From an uncultured Pelagibacteraceae bacterium (GTDB lineage Bacteria; Pseudomonadota; Alphaproteobacteria; Pelagibacterales; Pelagibacteraceae), in contig CACOSU010000004.1 of the NCBI GenBank assembly GCA_902629935.1, positions 53,510-117,509 of the forward strand: 64,000 bases of DNA, written 5' to 3'. Shown one piece after another: positions 9,255 to 16,242 of this stretch. The stretch's first letter is position 1. Each line of letters begins with the position of its first letter. The position numbers were made by a program, and so were the translations under genes. A model generated the notes under the pieces. The model ran no database searches. It was not told the DNA's origin and saw nothing but the letters and a program-made list of their open reading frames with translations.

Positions 9255-10208
9255 TTAAGATTTGTTAATTGAAACTGCACATTCTGGTCTTAGAATGTTA
9301 TGTCCAACCATCATTCTTGCCGTCATAAGAGTTCCCATTCTTCTTGGGTCATAAGTACTTTCAAGAGTTAAATCTTTTCTCTTGATTGTTCCTATTGCAC
9401 CTCTTTGAAATAGAACTGCTTGTACGTCTCCTGCGTTCACATTGTAGCTATTATTAGTACCAGTAGTAGAAGCAGACGAAGTGTCTGTAAATGCGTCTAC
9501 TGCAGTATTTGTTTTAATAACTGGAACACCACCGATTGCAACGACAGTACCTTTGCCGAAATCACCATTGTTCGCTGAGAAATCTCTTGAAACAAGTTTA
9601 TCAACATTAGCTAACTTGTAGTAAATGTCTGGTGATACAACAATGTATCTTTCAGTTGAAGGAACATCGTTTTCATCTAACTTCTGAATACCTTCAAATA
9701 AAGAAGCGATTAAGCTATCCATATTTGTATCAGCGTCAGCGTCAATAATTTCAGTTCCTGCACCAGTATCACCTGCGATATTCGCAGAAGTTCTACTAGC
9801 TTTTACAACTAATTGTAATAAGTTCTGGTCAACTCTTTTTGCGAGTGCCGAACCCATTTCATTTGAAAAAATACTTCTAACGTCAAAATGATTTTTTAAC
9901 TCATCTACTTCTGCAACGAAAGCTGAAGATATAAGCATATCATCTATGTTGATTATTTTTTCTGTTTGTTTAACAGTTGACCCTGTTATCTCATTTCCTA
10001 CAGTGTGGTAGTCAGCACTGATTTTTCCTGTAATTGGAAAACTTGCGCTTTTTCCTGACTGTATGTTTCTTACAGTAGTCATATTCATCATTTGGTTTTC
10101 TCTACCAAAAGCAGATAATACTTCACCACTGAAGATTTTTAGGAAAAGAGCATTAGCGTCACCTGTTGCTAGGTTTTGACCTAGTCTTGTTGGTGTAGCG
10201 TTTGCCAT
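9255..10208 (-). CDS. Major capsid protein, T7 gp10-like
   Basis: 317 residues. Begins MANATPTRLGQNLATGDANA and contains the typical podoviral capsid elements: LFLKIFSGEVLSAFGR (about 23-38), the SGKSASFPITGK region (about 52-63), the segment VSPDIYYKLANVDKLVSRDF (about 170-190) and the C-terminal GTLMTARMMVGHNILRPECA. It assembles the T=7 head with the scaffold encoded upstream. AAGGAG lies ten bases before the ATG, and a terminator follows, consistent with high independent expression. Confidence 0.96.
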   Translation of the reverse strand: MANATPTRLGQNLATGDANALFLKIFSGEVLSAFGRENQMMNMTTVRNIQSGKSASFPITGKISADYHTVGNEITGSTVKQTEKIINIDDMLISSAFVAEVDELKNHFDVRSIFSNEMGSALAKRVDQNLLQLVVKASRTSANIAGDTGAGTEIIDADADTNMDSLIASLFEGIQKLDENDVPSTERYIVVSPDIYYKLANVDKLVSRDFSANNGDFGKGTVVAIGGVPVIKTNTAVDAFTDTSSASTTGTNNSYNVNAGDVQAVLFQRGAIGTIKRKDLTLESTYDPRRMGTLMTARMMVGHNILRPECAVSINKS

Positions 10209-10273
10209 AGTTTATTTTCTCCTTTTTAACTATTTATTATCTACTCATTTACTTTCATTGCTAAGTTGTCACT

Positions 10274-10289
10274 CGTAAGTGGCTAAGTT
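10274..10289 (-). promoter_or_regulatory. Possible phage promoter upstream of capsid gene (weak)
   Basis: The 120-base gap 10209-10328 before the capsid gene holds CCACTTACGAG on the minus strand, resembling the core of the two better candidate phage promoters (AAGTTCCACTT followed by two bases and GG). It is flanked by a direct repeat GCTAAGTT (10260-10267 and 10282-10289). A second hairpin-forming stretch (ACACC...GGTGT, about 10301-10326) lies upstream. T7 has a strong class III promoter before gene 10, so a promoter here is expected; the exact site is inference. Confidence 0.3.
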
Positions 10290-10328
10290 AGATTTTAATA
10301 AGTACACCCCTCTTATGAGAAGTGGTGT

Positions 10329-10451
10329 TCACTTGTTAAATCTTTTGGACATTACTTTCCAAAATTCTTCTTCTGTTAATCTTTTCTTTGTTTTCTTTGT
10401 TTTGCATTTACACTCTTTGCATTTACATTTCTTTTTAGATTTTTGTTCCAA
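10329..10451 (-). CDS. 40-residue Lys/Cys-rich peptide with CxCxxCxC motif (TTG start)
   Basis: An open frame not starting with ATG. From a TTG at 10451 it encodes a short peptide containing KKKCKCKECKCK (about residues 6-17) followed by a Lys-rich stretch and LTEEEFWKVMSKRFNK. GAGG lies ten bases before the TTG. The C-x-C-x2-C-x-C arrangement suggests metal binding. It sits directly between the 87-aa protein and the capsid gene. Start codon and expression are uncertain. Confidence 0.42.
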   Translation of the reverse strand: MEQKSKKKCKCKECKCKTKKTKKRLTEEEFWKVMSKRFNK

Positions 10452-10698
10452 GTTTCCAAGACCTCAAAGCCCAATATACTGGTGATAGATTTTTTTGACC
10501 TTTTACTTTTTTTAATAATGCACCGTGTCGTGCCATAAAAGATTTTCTATTACTGTCTGAACTTCGTTTTATTTTCATATTTGGGTCACCAAATCTGACT
10601 GTCTTGATATTACCTGTTAATTTATCTTTGACGAAAACTTTGAACTTTTTACTTCCTGTATTATCTCTAATAATTTTATTTAAAGGTTTATTTGCCAC
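10435..10698 (-). CDS. Conserved marine-phage protein of unknown function (87 aa)
   Basis: Basic 87-residue protein (MANKPLNKIIRDNTG...). Its central block VRFGDPNMKIKRSSDSNRKS followed by FMARHGALLKK and a C-terminal YWALRSWK matches, from memory, a small protein family common in marine podoviruses and myoviruses with the signature FGDPNM-IKR...ARH...YW. In many homologues the block contains Cys residues suggestive of a zinc site; here none is seen. Overlaps the upstream 51-aa gene by 11 bases. Function not known. Confidence 0.7.
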   Translation of the reverse strand: MANKPLNKIIRDNTGSKKFKVFVKDKLTGNIKTVRFGDPNMKIKRSSDSNRKSFMARHGALLKKVKGQKNLSPVYWALRSWKLGTKI

Positions 10699-10843
10699 CT
10701 CTATTACTCTTTTTAAAAGTTCGCTTTTTACTTTTATTCATAGAAGAAAATTTAGGTCTTCTTGTACTTTGACTTGTTTTCTTAAATTTACTTCTGGTTT
10801 CGTGTTCTATCTTGTTAAGAAGACTATTCTTCTTCTTAGCCAC
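10688..10843 (-). CDS. Very basic 51-aa protein (GTG start)
   Basis: Open frame from a GTG at 10843, one base downstream of the preceding gene's TAG, encoding a Lys/Arg/Ser-rich peptide (MAKKKNSLLNKIEHETRSK...). AGG of the preceding stop region can act as ribosome site. About a third of residues are Lys or Arg, suggesting nucleic-acid or capsid interaction. It is one of several tiny basic genes between the holin-like and capsid genes. No family recognised. Confidence 0.55.
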   Translation of the reverse strand: MAKKKNSLLNKIEHETRSKFKKTSQSTRRPKFSSMNKSKKRTFKKSNRGGK

Positions 10844-11002
10844 CTACTTTCCTGCAATTTTGAGTGCCTGTCGGTGAGCCATAGTGAAAGTCATTGGGTT
10901 CTTTTTTCTAGTCATCAATGAGTTCATTACCGCCATATGCTTTTTTGTATGATGAACACTATGCTTTTTGAGAGTTTTCTTTTGTCTGTCTGTTAATGCC
11001 AT
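10844..11002 (-). CDS. Small basic His-rich marine-phage protein (52 aa)
   Basis: 52 residues, MALTDRQKKTLKKHSVHH followed by TKKHMAVMNSLM and a C-terminal MAHRQALKIAGK. The pattern 'LTDRQKxxLKKHSxHHTxKHM...FTxAHxxAxKxxGK' is, from memory, a recurrent tiny protein near structural genes of marine phages. Its start overlaps the stop region of the 32-aa gene. Charge and His content suggest a DNA- or capsid-associated role, but this is inference. Confidence 0.62.
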   Translation of the reverse strand: MALTDRQKKTLKKHSVHHTKKHMAVMNSLMTRKKNPMTFTMAHRQALKIAGK

Positions 11003-11003
11003 A

Positions 11004-11102
11004 TTAATACATCTTTAGTTTTTTCTTTTTAGCCATAGCAATTGCAGATTGTTGTTTTTTGCTTTTGCTCTTGCCTTTTTTGTTTTTCTTTTTTCCGTAC
11101 AT
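11004..11102 (-). CDS. 32-residue Lys-rich peptide
   Basis: Short frame beginning MYGKKKNKKGKSKSKKQQ and ending KKKKLKMY; roughly half of the residues are Lys. It starts at the base where the holin-like gene ends, and its stop is followed immediately by the start of the 52-aa gene, so it fits the tight coupling of this block. Similar poly-Lys peptides are often called in pelagiphage and cyanophage genomes. Role unknown. Confidence 0.5.
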   Translation of the reverse strand: MYGKKKNKKGKSKSKKQQSAIAMAKKKKLKMY

Positions 11103-11467
11103 TATTTTTTCCCCTTTATGTTTTTTAAGGTAGACATTCCAAAACTTCCTGAGAATACAATTAGAACCGCCCACCAAAATTCAGTTGGTGCTGATTTAAG
11201 TATTTCAAAACCTTTTGTCATATAAGGTTGAGAAAACGGTAGAAAAGTAAAAATAAAAATAGCACTAATTAAGATGGTTAATATTTCATCTTTAATTGAG
11301 TGTTCTTGTTGTCTTACTTGTTCAACTGAAACTGTTTTTACTGCTTCAATTTCTTTTGCTCTAATAATCTTATCTTTCTCCATTTTATGATTAATCCCAT
11401 CAATGACTTTAGAACCAATCATTCTAGTCAATGGATTTTTCAAAATTGGTAAAATAAAATTAAACAT
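11102..11467 (-). CDS. Holin-like membrane protein (121 aa)
   Basis: An amphipathic N-terminal half (about residues 1-60, rich in Lys/Glu) is followed by two hydrophobic segments, ILTILISAIFIFTFLPF (about 63-80) and EFWWAVLIVFSGSFGM (about 96-112), and a Lys-rich tail. This layout fits the small phage holins found next to morphogenesis genes. It could permeabilise the inner membrane and release the amidase encoded at 19795-20295. Function is inferred from topology; no sequence signature proves it. Confidence 0.58.
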   Translation of the reverse strand: MFNFILPILKNPLTRMIGSKVIDGINHKMEKDKIIRAKEIEAVKTVSVEQVRQQEHSIKDEILTILISAIFIFTFLPFSQPYMTKGFEILKSAPTEFWWAVLIVFSGSFGMSTLKNIKGKK

Positions 11468-11684
11468 TTCTTGCTCTATTTCTTTTAATTGATGAAACTC
11501 TTAAATTAGAAGGTGAGTTGTTTCTTGGGTTGCTATCTTTGTGGTCTACATCTTTACCTGCAAGTTTAGCTTTACCAAGTCTCTTAGCCATTAAACGTCT
11601 TGCAATATTTCTACTAGACCTATTTTTACGTTGTTCTGGTTTTGAGTGATAGTTTTTGTACTCACGCTTATAATTTCTTTCCAT
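11460..11684 (-). CDS. Small HNH-like endonuclease domain protein (74 aa)
   Basis: Basic N-terminus (many Arg/Lys), then DVDHKDSNPRNNSPSNLRV at about residues 46-64. D-H-x-D/G-x-N-x-x-N-x-x-x-N-L is the second half of the HNH betabeta-alpha-metal motif, seen in small phage homing or packaging nucleases. The first His of a full HNH is not obvious, so it may be a minimal or degenerate domain. It sits between scaffold and holin-like genes, overlapping both by one to eight bases. Confidence 0.6.
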   Translation of the reverse strand: MERNYKREYKNYHSKPEQRKNRSSRNIARRLMAKRLGKAKLAGKDVDHKDSNPRNNSPSNLRVSSIKRNRARNV

Positions 11685-12481
11685 TAGATTACAGAACTTC
11701 TTGCTAATTTATCTTCAACTTCTTTTCTGAACGCGGGGTCTTTTTGGTATCTTGGGTCATTCATTGCTTCTGTCACTTGCGCTACAGATTGAAATACTTC
11801 CCCAGTCACATTTTCTGTTTCACCTTCAAATAAAGATTGTTGTGGATTATCAGCACTCAAACCTGCACGTGACATAAGTCCAGTCACTGCTTGTTTTACT
11901 TGTTCAGTACTTCCATTATCTATTGTGTCATTAAAAGCGTCTTTTTCAGTTTGATTTAAATTCTTTGCAGACCATTCTAAAAGTTGTGCGTAGTTATCTT
12001 GACCACCTACAACATTATGAATTTGTGCAACATCATTATCTGCTAACGCTTTTTGTCCTGCAATATAACCGTCAACTAATTCTCTAGATAAACCCATACC
12101 TTCTAATTCAGTATAACTTTTATCTGAGAGTTCATTGTTTTCAGTGTACTCTTCATAATACTTATCAAGTTGTTGTACTTCCTGAGGAACTTCTTCAGTA
12201 CTTTCTGCAACTTCTTCTTCTGGTGCTGACATTTTCTTTTCAAGTTCACCATATGCTTTAGCCAATTCTTCTGCAGATTTAAATTTTTCTGGCAACCAAT
12301 TAGGTCTGACTTCTTGGTCTGAAGTTTTTATTTGTGTTTCTGGTTGAGATATATTTACACTCTCACCATTATTATTAACAACACCTTCATTAACATTTAC
12401 ACCTTGTTTGGCTAAATCTTCCTGAGATTGTTCTAATGTTTTATTGTTGTTATCTGGATTTATTTCAACTCTATCAGTCAT
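11684..12481 (-). CDS. Capsid assembly (scaffold) protein, T7 gp9-like
   Basis: 265 residues, very acidic and Gln/Asn-rich. The segment RPNWLPEKFKSAEELAKAYG (about 82-101) is the conserved core of podoviral scaffold proteins, preceded by a disordered N-terminus and followed by Glu-rich helices. T7 gp9 is 307 aa. It guides assembly of capsid around the portal and is lost from the head. AAGGAG lies about eight bases before the ATG. Confidence 0.9.
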   Translation of the reverse strand: MTDRVEINPDNNNKTLEQSQEDLAKQGVNVNEGVVNNNGESVNISQPETQIKTSDQEVRPNWLPEKFKSAEELAKAYGELEKKMSAPEEEVAESTEEVPQEVQQLDKYYEEYTENNELSDKSYTELEGMGLSRELVDGYIAGQKALADNDVAQIHNVVGGQDNYAQLLEWSAKNLNQTEKDAFNDTIDNGSTEQVKQAVTGLMSRAGLSADNPQQSLFEGETENVTGEVFQSVAQVTEAMNDPRYQKDPAFRKEVEDKLARSSVI

Positions 12482-12484
12482 TTA

Positions 12485-14086
12485 TTATTCTCCTTGTAAT
12501 GATACTTGCCCTTCACCATCAATTTGAGGTCTGACATTAGAATTAGCGAGTTGCTTTCCTGCTTCTATTGCTACTCTTGGGTCAGCTAGTGCCTGTTGTG
12601 CAAATTGTGCTTGTTGGGCTTGTTGTTGTTCTTGTTGGATTTGTTCGTTAGATTTAATTAATCCTACGGTATCAATACCATTTGCTACTGCAAATTTCTT
12701 AATAGCGTCATCAAGATTAATATGTCTTGCAAGTGTTTCAGCACCTAAAGTTCCTGCTAGGTCTGACATAAATTGAAGTAATCTCAACCTGTCACTTGCT
12801 CTACCAAGTGCTTCCATTCCAACAATGATTTTTGTTTTCACAATATCTTTTGGAAGTTCTGGTAAAAGTTTCTGTTGTCTTAACATTGCTAATTTAGTGT
12901 TTATGTAAGGCAACTGAAATTCTGTTGTTAATATTCCGTATACTCCGCCTAAAGCGTCCTGTAATTCATTAGCTACTAATTGTACTTCTGTAGCGGTCAC
13001 TCTTTCCGCTTGTCTTTGAACTGAAGCATTTAAAAGAAAAGCAAACTGTAATCTTTGTTCAATTCTATTCATTGCTTCAAAAGTCACTCTAAAGTCTGCG
13101 AACTTATTAGCTTGAAGAACTGAGACATCGCCTGAACTACCTTCTATGATTGCACCATTAGGTGCTTTTGCAATTGCACTTACTCTTGTAGTACCTGCAG
13201 GATTAACCATTAGAAGCATTTTTGCTGAAGCAGAAGAACCTTCTAATATTGCTCTTGATAAACCTTCTAAAGATTTAAGGTCACCAAGATACATTTCTGT
13301 ATGACCTCTACCGTAGTTTGCACCATCTATTCTGTTAAATCTTAATGCAATGTAAGGAAGTTTATCTAAATCATACTTAATAGTATTAACTACTTGACCT
13401 TTACATTCCTGCATTACAGAAAAATTATTTTTTTCTCTTTTAATACAAGTAAATAAATTAATTATTTTTTGTTCATCGTTAATTTTATTACCGATTATTT
13501 GTGATAGTTTTGGTGGTAATGTATTTGGTGCTAAACTTTCTTTAATAATTATTTTTAAGATTTTACCTTGTGGGTCTCTTTTAACTACATAATTATCTAA
13601 TCTATAAACTCTTAGACCTGTATCTGTTAATTTTAATAAAGCATTACCAGAAACAATTAAATGTTTTAACGCTTCGTAAACTGCAACCCTGTCATTGTTT
13701 CTTTCAATGCTATCCATAACTGCTTTTTCAATTTTTGCTAAACCTTGTTCGATTGTAGCTTTTTGTTGTGGGTCGCCTTGAATTTGTCTGTAAACTAAAT
13801 CATCAACATCTAATCTAAAGAATGGTGCTTGTGGTGGAAATAAAGCTAACATTAATTTACTAGCTAAATTCATTACACCTCTTGCACCAATAGCTTGATA
13901 AGGTGTTGGATATGTTGTTGCCTGATTGCTTCCTCTTGGTGGATATAAATAAGGAATAGTTAATTCTGCACTTTCTCTTGCTCTTTCTAAATAAACCTCT
14001 CGGTCTATCTCCATCTTTCCATACTGACTTTCAATAGATGATTTGTCAGCTATTGCAGTAGATACTCCAAACTCATATCTTTCCAT
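12485..14086 (-). CDS. Portal (head-tail connector) protein, T7 gp8-like
   Basis: 533 residues, matching T7 gp8 (536). Characteristic segments include the N-terminal REVYLERARESAELTIPYLYPP, the region GARGVMNLASKLMLALFPPQ, NGAIIEGSSGDVSVLQANKF, and ERVTATEVQLVANELQDALG. The C-terminus is Gln/Ala-rich. It forms the dodecameric ring through which DNA is packaged and ejected and is the first gene of the structural series. Confidence 0.95.
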   Translation of the reverse strand: MERYEFGVSTAIADKSSIESQYGKMEIDREVYLERARESAELTIPYLYPPRGSNQATTYPTPYQAIGARGVMNLASKLMLALFPPQAPFFRLDVDDLVYRQIQGDPQQKATIEQGLAKIEKAVMDSIERNNDRVAVYEALKHLIVSGNALLKLTDTGLRVYRLDNYVVKRDPQGKILKIIIKESLAPNTLPPKLSQIIGNKINDEQKIINLFTCIKREKNNFSVMQECKGQVVNTIKYDLDKLPYIALRFNRIDGANYGRGHTEMYLGDLKSLEGLSRAILEGSSASAKMLLMVNPAGTTRVSAIAKAPNGAIIEGSSGDVSVLQANKFADFRVTFEAMNRIEQRLQFAFLLNASVQRQAERVTATEVQLVANELQDALGGVYGILTTEFQLPYINTKLAMLRQQKLLPELPKDIVKTKIIVGMEALGRASDRLRLLQFMSDLAGTLGAETLARHINLDDAIKKFAVANGIDTVGLIKSNEQIQQEQQQAQQAQFAQQALADPRVAIEAGKQLANSNVRPQIDGEGQVSLQGE

Positions 14087-14088
14087 TA

Positions 14089-14328
14089 TTACGCACTCGG
14101 TATATTAAGACCACTCTTTGTAAGACCAGAAGTTGCTAGAGGTATTCTTAGTGTTCCTCTACCTACCCTTCTTCTTGCAACTCTTGAAGCCACACTTGTA
14201 TCTCTACCTTCTGCGTCTGCAGAAGTTGGTGCAACTTGTTTTGTAGTTGCGCTTGAAACACTTGGTGGTGTTGCAGGAATTGGTTCTGGCGCAGGTGGTG
14301 GCGCAGGTGCTTTTACTGATACACACAT
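14089..14328 (-). CDS. Pro/Ala-rich small protein upstream of portal (79 aa)
   Basis: 79 residues: MCVSVKAPAPPPAPEPIPAT, then a Ser/Thr-rich and Arg-rich middle (VASRVARRRVGRG) and a short C-terminus TSGLTKSGLNIPSA. AGGAG is nine bases before its ATG. Small Pro-rich genes directly before the portal are common in marine podoviruses. The disordered composition suggests a minor structural or assembly role. Function unknown. Confidence 0.62.
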   Translation of the reverse strand: MCVSVKAPAPPPAPEPIPATPPSVSSATTKQVAPTSADAEGRDTSVASRVARRRVGRGTLRIPLATSGLTKSGLNIPSA

Positions 14329-14332
14329 ATTT

Positions 14333-14509
14333 TTATTCTCCTTGTAATTTAAACTTTTCGATTAAATGATTGACCACTGACCTTTGTCCTGATTTATGAA
14401 AAATTTCTTTTTCTGTATCTTTTAAATCAGCACATTTCTCAGGAAATAATTGTTCTAAATAATTAATTAATTCCTCACTTATCAGTGGGGTTTTTATCTT
14501 TTTTTGCAT
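14333..14509 (-). CDS. Small phage protein of unknown function (58 aa)
   Basis: Begins MQKKIKTPLISEELINYLEQ and ends KFKLQGE. The ATG at 14509 has GGAG six bases upstream. If the candidate phage promoter just upstream is used, the transcript would begin with this GGAG. The frame overlaps the DUF6378 gene by 35 bases and its stop is followed at once by the ribosome site of the Pro-rich gene. The residues 'ELINYLEQLFPEKCADLKDTEKEIFHKSGQRSVVNHL' region is predicted helical; no family recognised. Confidence 0.62.
   Translation of the reverse strand: MQKKIKTPLISEELINYLEQLFPEKCADLKDTEKEIFHKSGQRSVVNHLIEKFKLQGE
14473..14495 (+). terminator. Terminator-like hairpin pointing against phage transcription
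   Basis: On the plus strand CCTCACT (14473-14479), loop TATC, AGTGGGG (14484-14490), then five T, AT, C and a further seven T. Seven paired positions (one G-T) and a U-tract make it look like an intrinsic terminator, but all phage genes here run the other way. It lies inside the overlap of two coding frames, so it may be accidental. Confidence 0.35.
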
Positions 14510-14822
14510 TAGATACTCCTAAAGTGGAACTTATTTCAGACCTTTTACTTGCTATATGTCCTGCTATGGCTTGATAACCACACCCATCAATATAGTCGTC
14601 AATATTATGTTCACCTGCTTGTGACCTTGCTATTTTTAGCAAAGTCATAAGTTGAGCCACGTCTTCAGGTGTCAAAACTATCATAAGTTTTGTTTTGTTT
14701 TGTAAATACGAAGACCACAATCTAGCAATGTTTTCGTGGTTAGCTACTTTATCACCGTGCGTCTTAGCACGACTGTCATTAACTAGCTTCTCGGTTTTCT
14801 TCAAAATTTCTGTAGTGTTCAT
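14475..14822 (-). CDS. DUF6378-like phage protein (115 aa)
   Basis: From ATG 14822 (GGAG eight bases upstream) the protein begins MNTTEILKKTEKLVNDSR, followed by THGDKVANHENIARLWSSYL, LTPEDVAQLMTLLKIAR and DDYIDGCGYQAIAG. This pattern of Asn/His-containing helix, 'LTPEDV...LLKIAR' and 'IDxxGYxAIAG' matches the DUF6378 family, an all-helical phage protein probably related to MazG-type folds. A longer frame opens at 14870 but lacks a ribosome site. Its start lies within the end of the exonuclease gene. Biochemical role unknown. Confidence 0.72.
   Translation of the reverse strand: MNTTEILKKTEKLVNDSRAKTHGDKVANHENIARLWSSYLQNKTKLMIVLTPEDVAQLMTLLKIARSQAGEHNIDDYIDGCGYQAIAGHIASKRSEISSTLGVSNAKKDKNPTDK
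14518..14532 (-). promoter_or_regulatory. Candidate phage RNA polymerase promoter before portal block
   Basis: Minus strand AAGTTCCACTTTAGG. It differs at only two adjacent positions from AAGTTCCACTTATGG upstream of the ssb gene (21313-21327). The core CACTTTAGG resembles the T7 promoter core CACTATAGG, and initiation at GG would start the mRNA nine bases before the 58-aa gene. This is inference from repetition and resemblance. Confidence 0.45.
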
Positions 14823-15594
14823 ATTTATAACTCCATAATTTAGGTTCTTGTTTTTTATAATCGTACTCACCTTCTCTAAGTATTCTTGCTAGTCTGCTTT
14901 GGTGATATGCGTCTTCAATTGTGTATCCACTTCTTTGATACTCTTGAAGTACTGCTTCCCACATTTGAGAAATGTTTTTCTTACCGTCAAGTATTCTACT
15001 TGCCTTTACTGCACCGACACCTTTGCACCCAATGTATCCATCTGACTTATCGCCAGTTAGAACCTGAGTACAAAAGTTTAAATCGGCTTTCTGGTTATCA
15101 ACGAACTCAATGCTATCGTCAATGATGAAGCAATGCCAAGTAGGAATTGTCCGCATATCTTTATCACCAGAAACAATGACACAATTATCTTTATACTTAC
15201 CTGTAGCAAGTAATCCCAAAGTGTCATCTCCTTCAAGGAACGGAAAGGATATTGTTTTATGCGTTTGTTCAATCCAATATCTTAATGGTTTATAAGCTAT
15301 TGGTTTACGAATATTTTTTCTAAAAGATTTATATTCTAAATCTATTTGCTTTCTATAATTAGAAACATCAGAAAACGCTATAATTGCGTGAGCTGAATTT
15401 GTAAGTTGTAAATAATAAGCAATTGATTGTTTCCAAAACTGCTTACATTTGTCTAAGTCGCAATGTAATGTCCATACATCGTCTTCCCACTCGATAGGTT
15501 CTTCTAAAGCAGAAGTAATCTTATAAGCGAGTAAGTCACCATCAACCAACATCATTTTACTTTTGTTGGCGTGAAACTCATTTAAGTTTTTCAT
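14779..15594 (-). CDS. 5'-3' exonuclease, T7 gp6-like
   Basis: 271 residues (T7 gp6 is 300). MMLVDGDLLAYKI (about 14-26) is the first metal-binding Asp motif of FEN/5'-exonucleases; LEGDDTLGLLATG (about 120-132) and VSGDKDMRTIPTWHCF (about 139-154) carry further acidic ligands, and TGDKSDGYIGCKGVGAVKAS (about 180-199) is the helix-hairpin-helix region. It removes RNA primers and degrades host DNA. GGAG is five bases before the ATG at 15594. Confidence 0.93.
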   Translation of the reverse strand: MKNLNEFHANKSKMMLVDGDLLAYKITSALEEPIEWEDDVWTLHCDLDKCKQFWKQSIAYYLQLTNSAHAIIAFSDVSNYRKQIDLEYKSFRKNIRKPIAYKPLRYWIEQTHKTISFPFLEGDDTLGLLATGKYKDNCVIVSGDKDMRTIPTWHCFIIDDSIEFVDNQKADLNFCTQVLTGDKSDGYIGCKGVGAVKASRILDGKKNISQMWEAVLQEYQRSGYTIEDAYHQSRLARILREGEYDYKKQEPKLWSYKYEHYRNFEENREAS

Positions 15595-15838
15595 ATATTC
15601 TCCTCATTGATTTAATTGTGGCACGTGGAAGTACGTTAGTATCTGCAAACGTAATTTCCTTGTCGTCCTTGTTTATTGAATATGAAGCAAAAGTTTTGAC
15701 TATTTTTTTATCTTTAGAGTAAACGTATGCTTCGATTACACATTCTTCAGGTGTAAATTCTTTTAATTCTTTTTCTGATTGCCAACCACTGTTTGCAGTT
15801 GGGTCTAGAAAGACAATCTTATATTTTTTGTATTTCAT
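15578..15838 (-). CDS. Phage protein of unknown function (86 aa)
   Basis: 86 residues, MKYKKYKIVFLDPTANSGWQ, then EFTPEECVIEAYVYSKDKKI, ending in RATIKSMRRIYEKLK. The start overlaps the upstream stop as TAATG and the end overlaps the exonuclease start by 17 bases. The 'W-x-S/D-x-x-E...P...C-x-x-E-G/A' arrangement resembles a small domain seen in many T7-like phages between polymerase and exonuclease. No function assigned. Confidence 0.62.
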   Translation of the reverse strand: MKYKKYKIVFLDPTANSGWQSEKELKEFTPEECVIEAYVYSKDKKIVKTFASYSINKDDKEITFADTNVLPRATIKSMRRIYEKLK

Positions 15839-16242
15839 TATATTAAATCTAGTAGGTCTTCTTTTGGAACGAGATAACCTTTACTCGTCCAGTTATCTCC
15901 ACCATTGGAAATCCTGTACTCTTTATCTTTGATTAATTTTTTTAAACGTCTGGTTGGAATGAATATGTAAGTTTGTTCTTTAAATTTATCTGTCCATAAA
16001 CAGTAAACCCAATAACTAGCAGTGGTAATATTTATACCACTTTCTTTACCTCTACTTTCAAATTCAACAAAAACATTACCAGTTCTTTGACAAACTCTAT
16101 CTGTCTTTACTTCTATTTGTTTACTTTCAATTATCTTCTGAAATTCGTTTTCATATTTTTCACCAAACTCTAGGCAAATATCAAAGTTAGGATTAAATCC
16201 CTTAGTGAGTGTCACTCCAATTCTGTCCAACCTTAATCTCAC
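15838..16242 (-). CDS. Possible PD-(D/E)XK-type nuclease-like protein (134 aa)
   Basis: Frame opens at GTG 16242 inside the end of the polymerase gene; a second GTG at 16215 is possible, and neither has a good ribosome site. The order ENEFQKIIESKQIEVKTD, NVFVEFESRGKESGI, ASYWVYCLW resembles the E...xIEVKxD...xxxVExExxGxxSGI core of resolvase-like restriction folds. That would fit phages carrying such a protein next to polymerase. Tentative: I see the pattern, but no homologue could be checked. Confidence 0.55.
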   Translation of the reverse strand: MRLRLDRIGVTLTKGFNPNFDICLEFGEKYENEFQKIIESKQIEVKTDRVCQRTGNVFVEFESRGKESGINITTASYWVYCLWTDKFKEQTYIFIPTRRLKKLIKDKEYRISNGGDNWTSKGYLVPKEDLLDLI

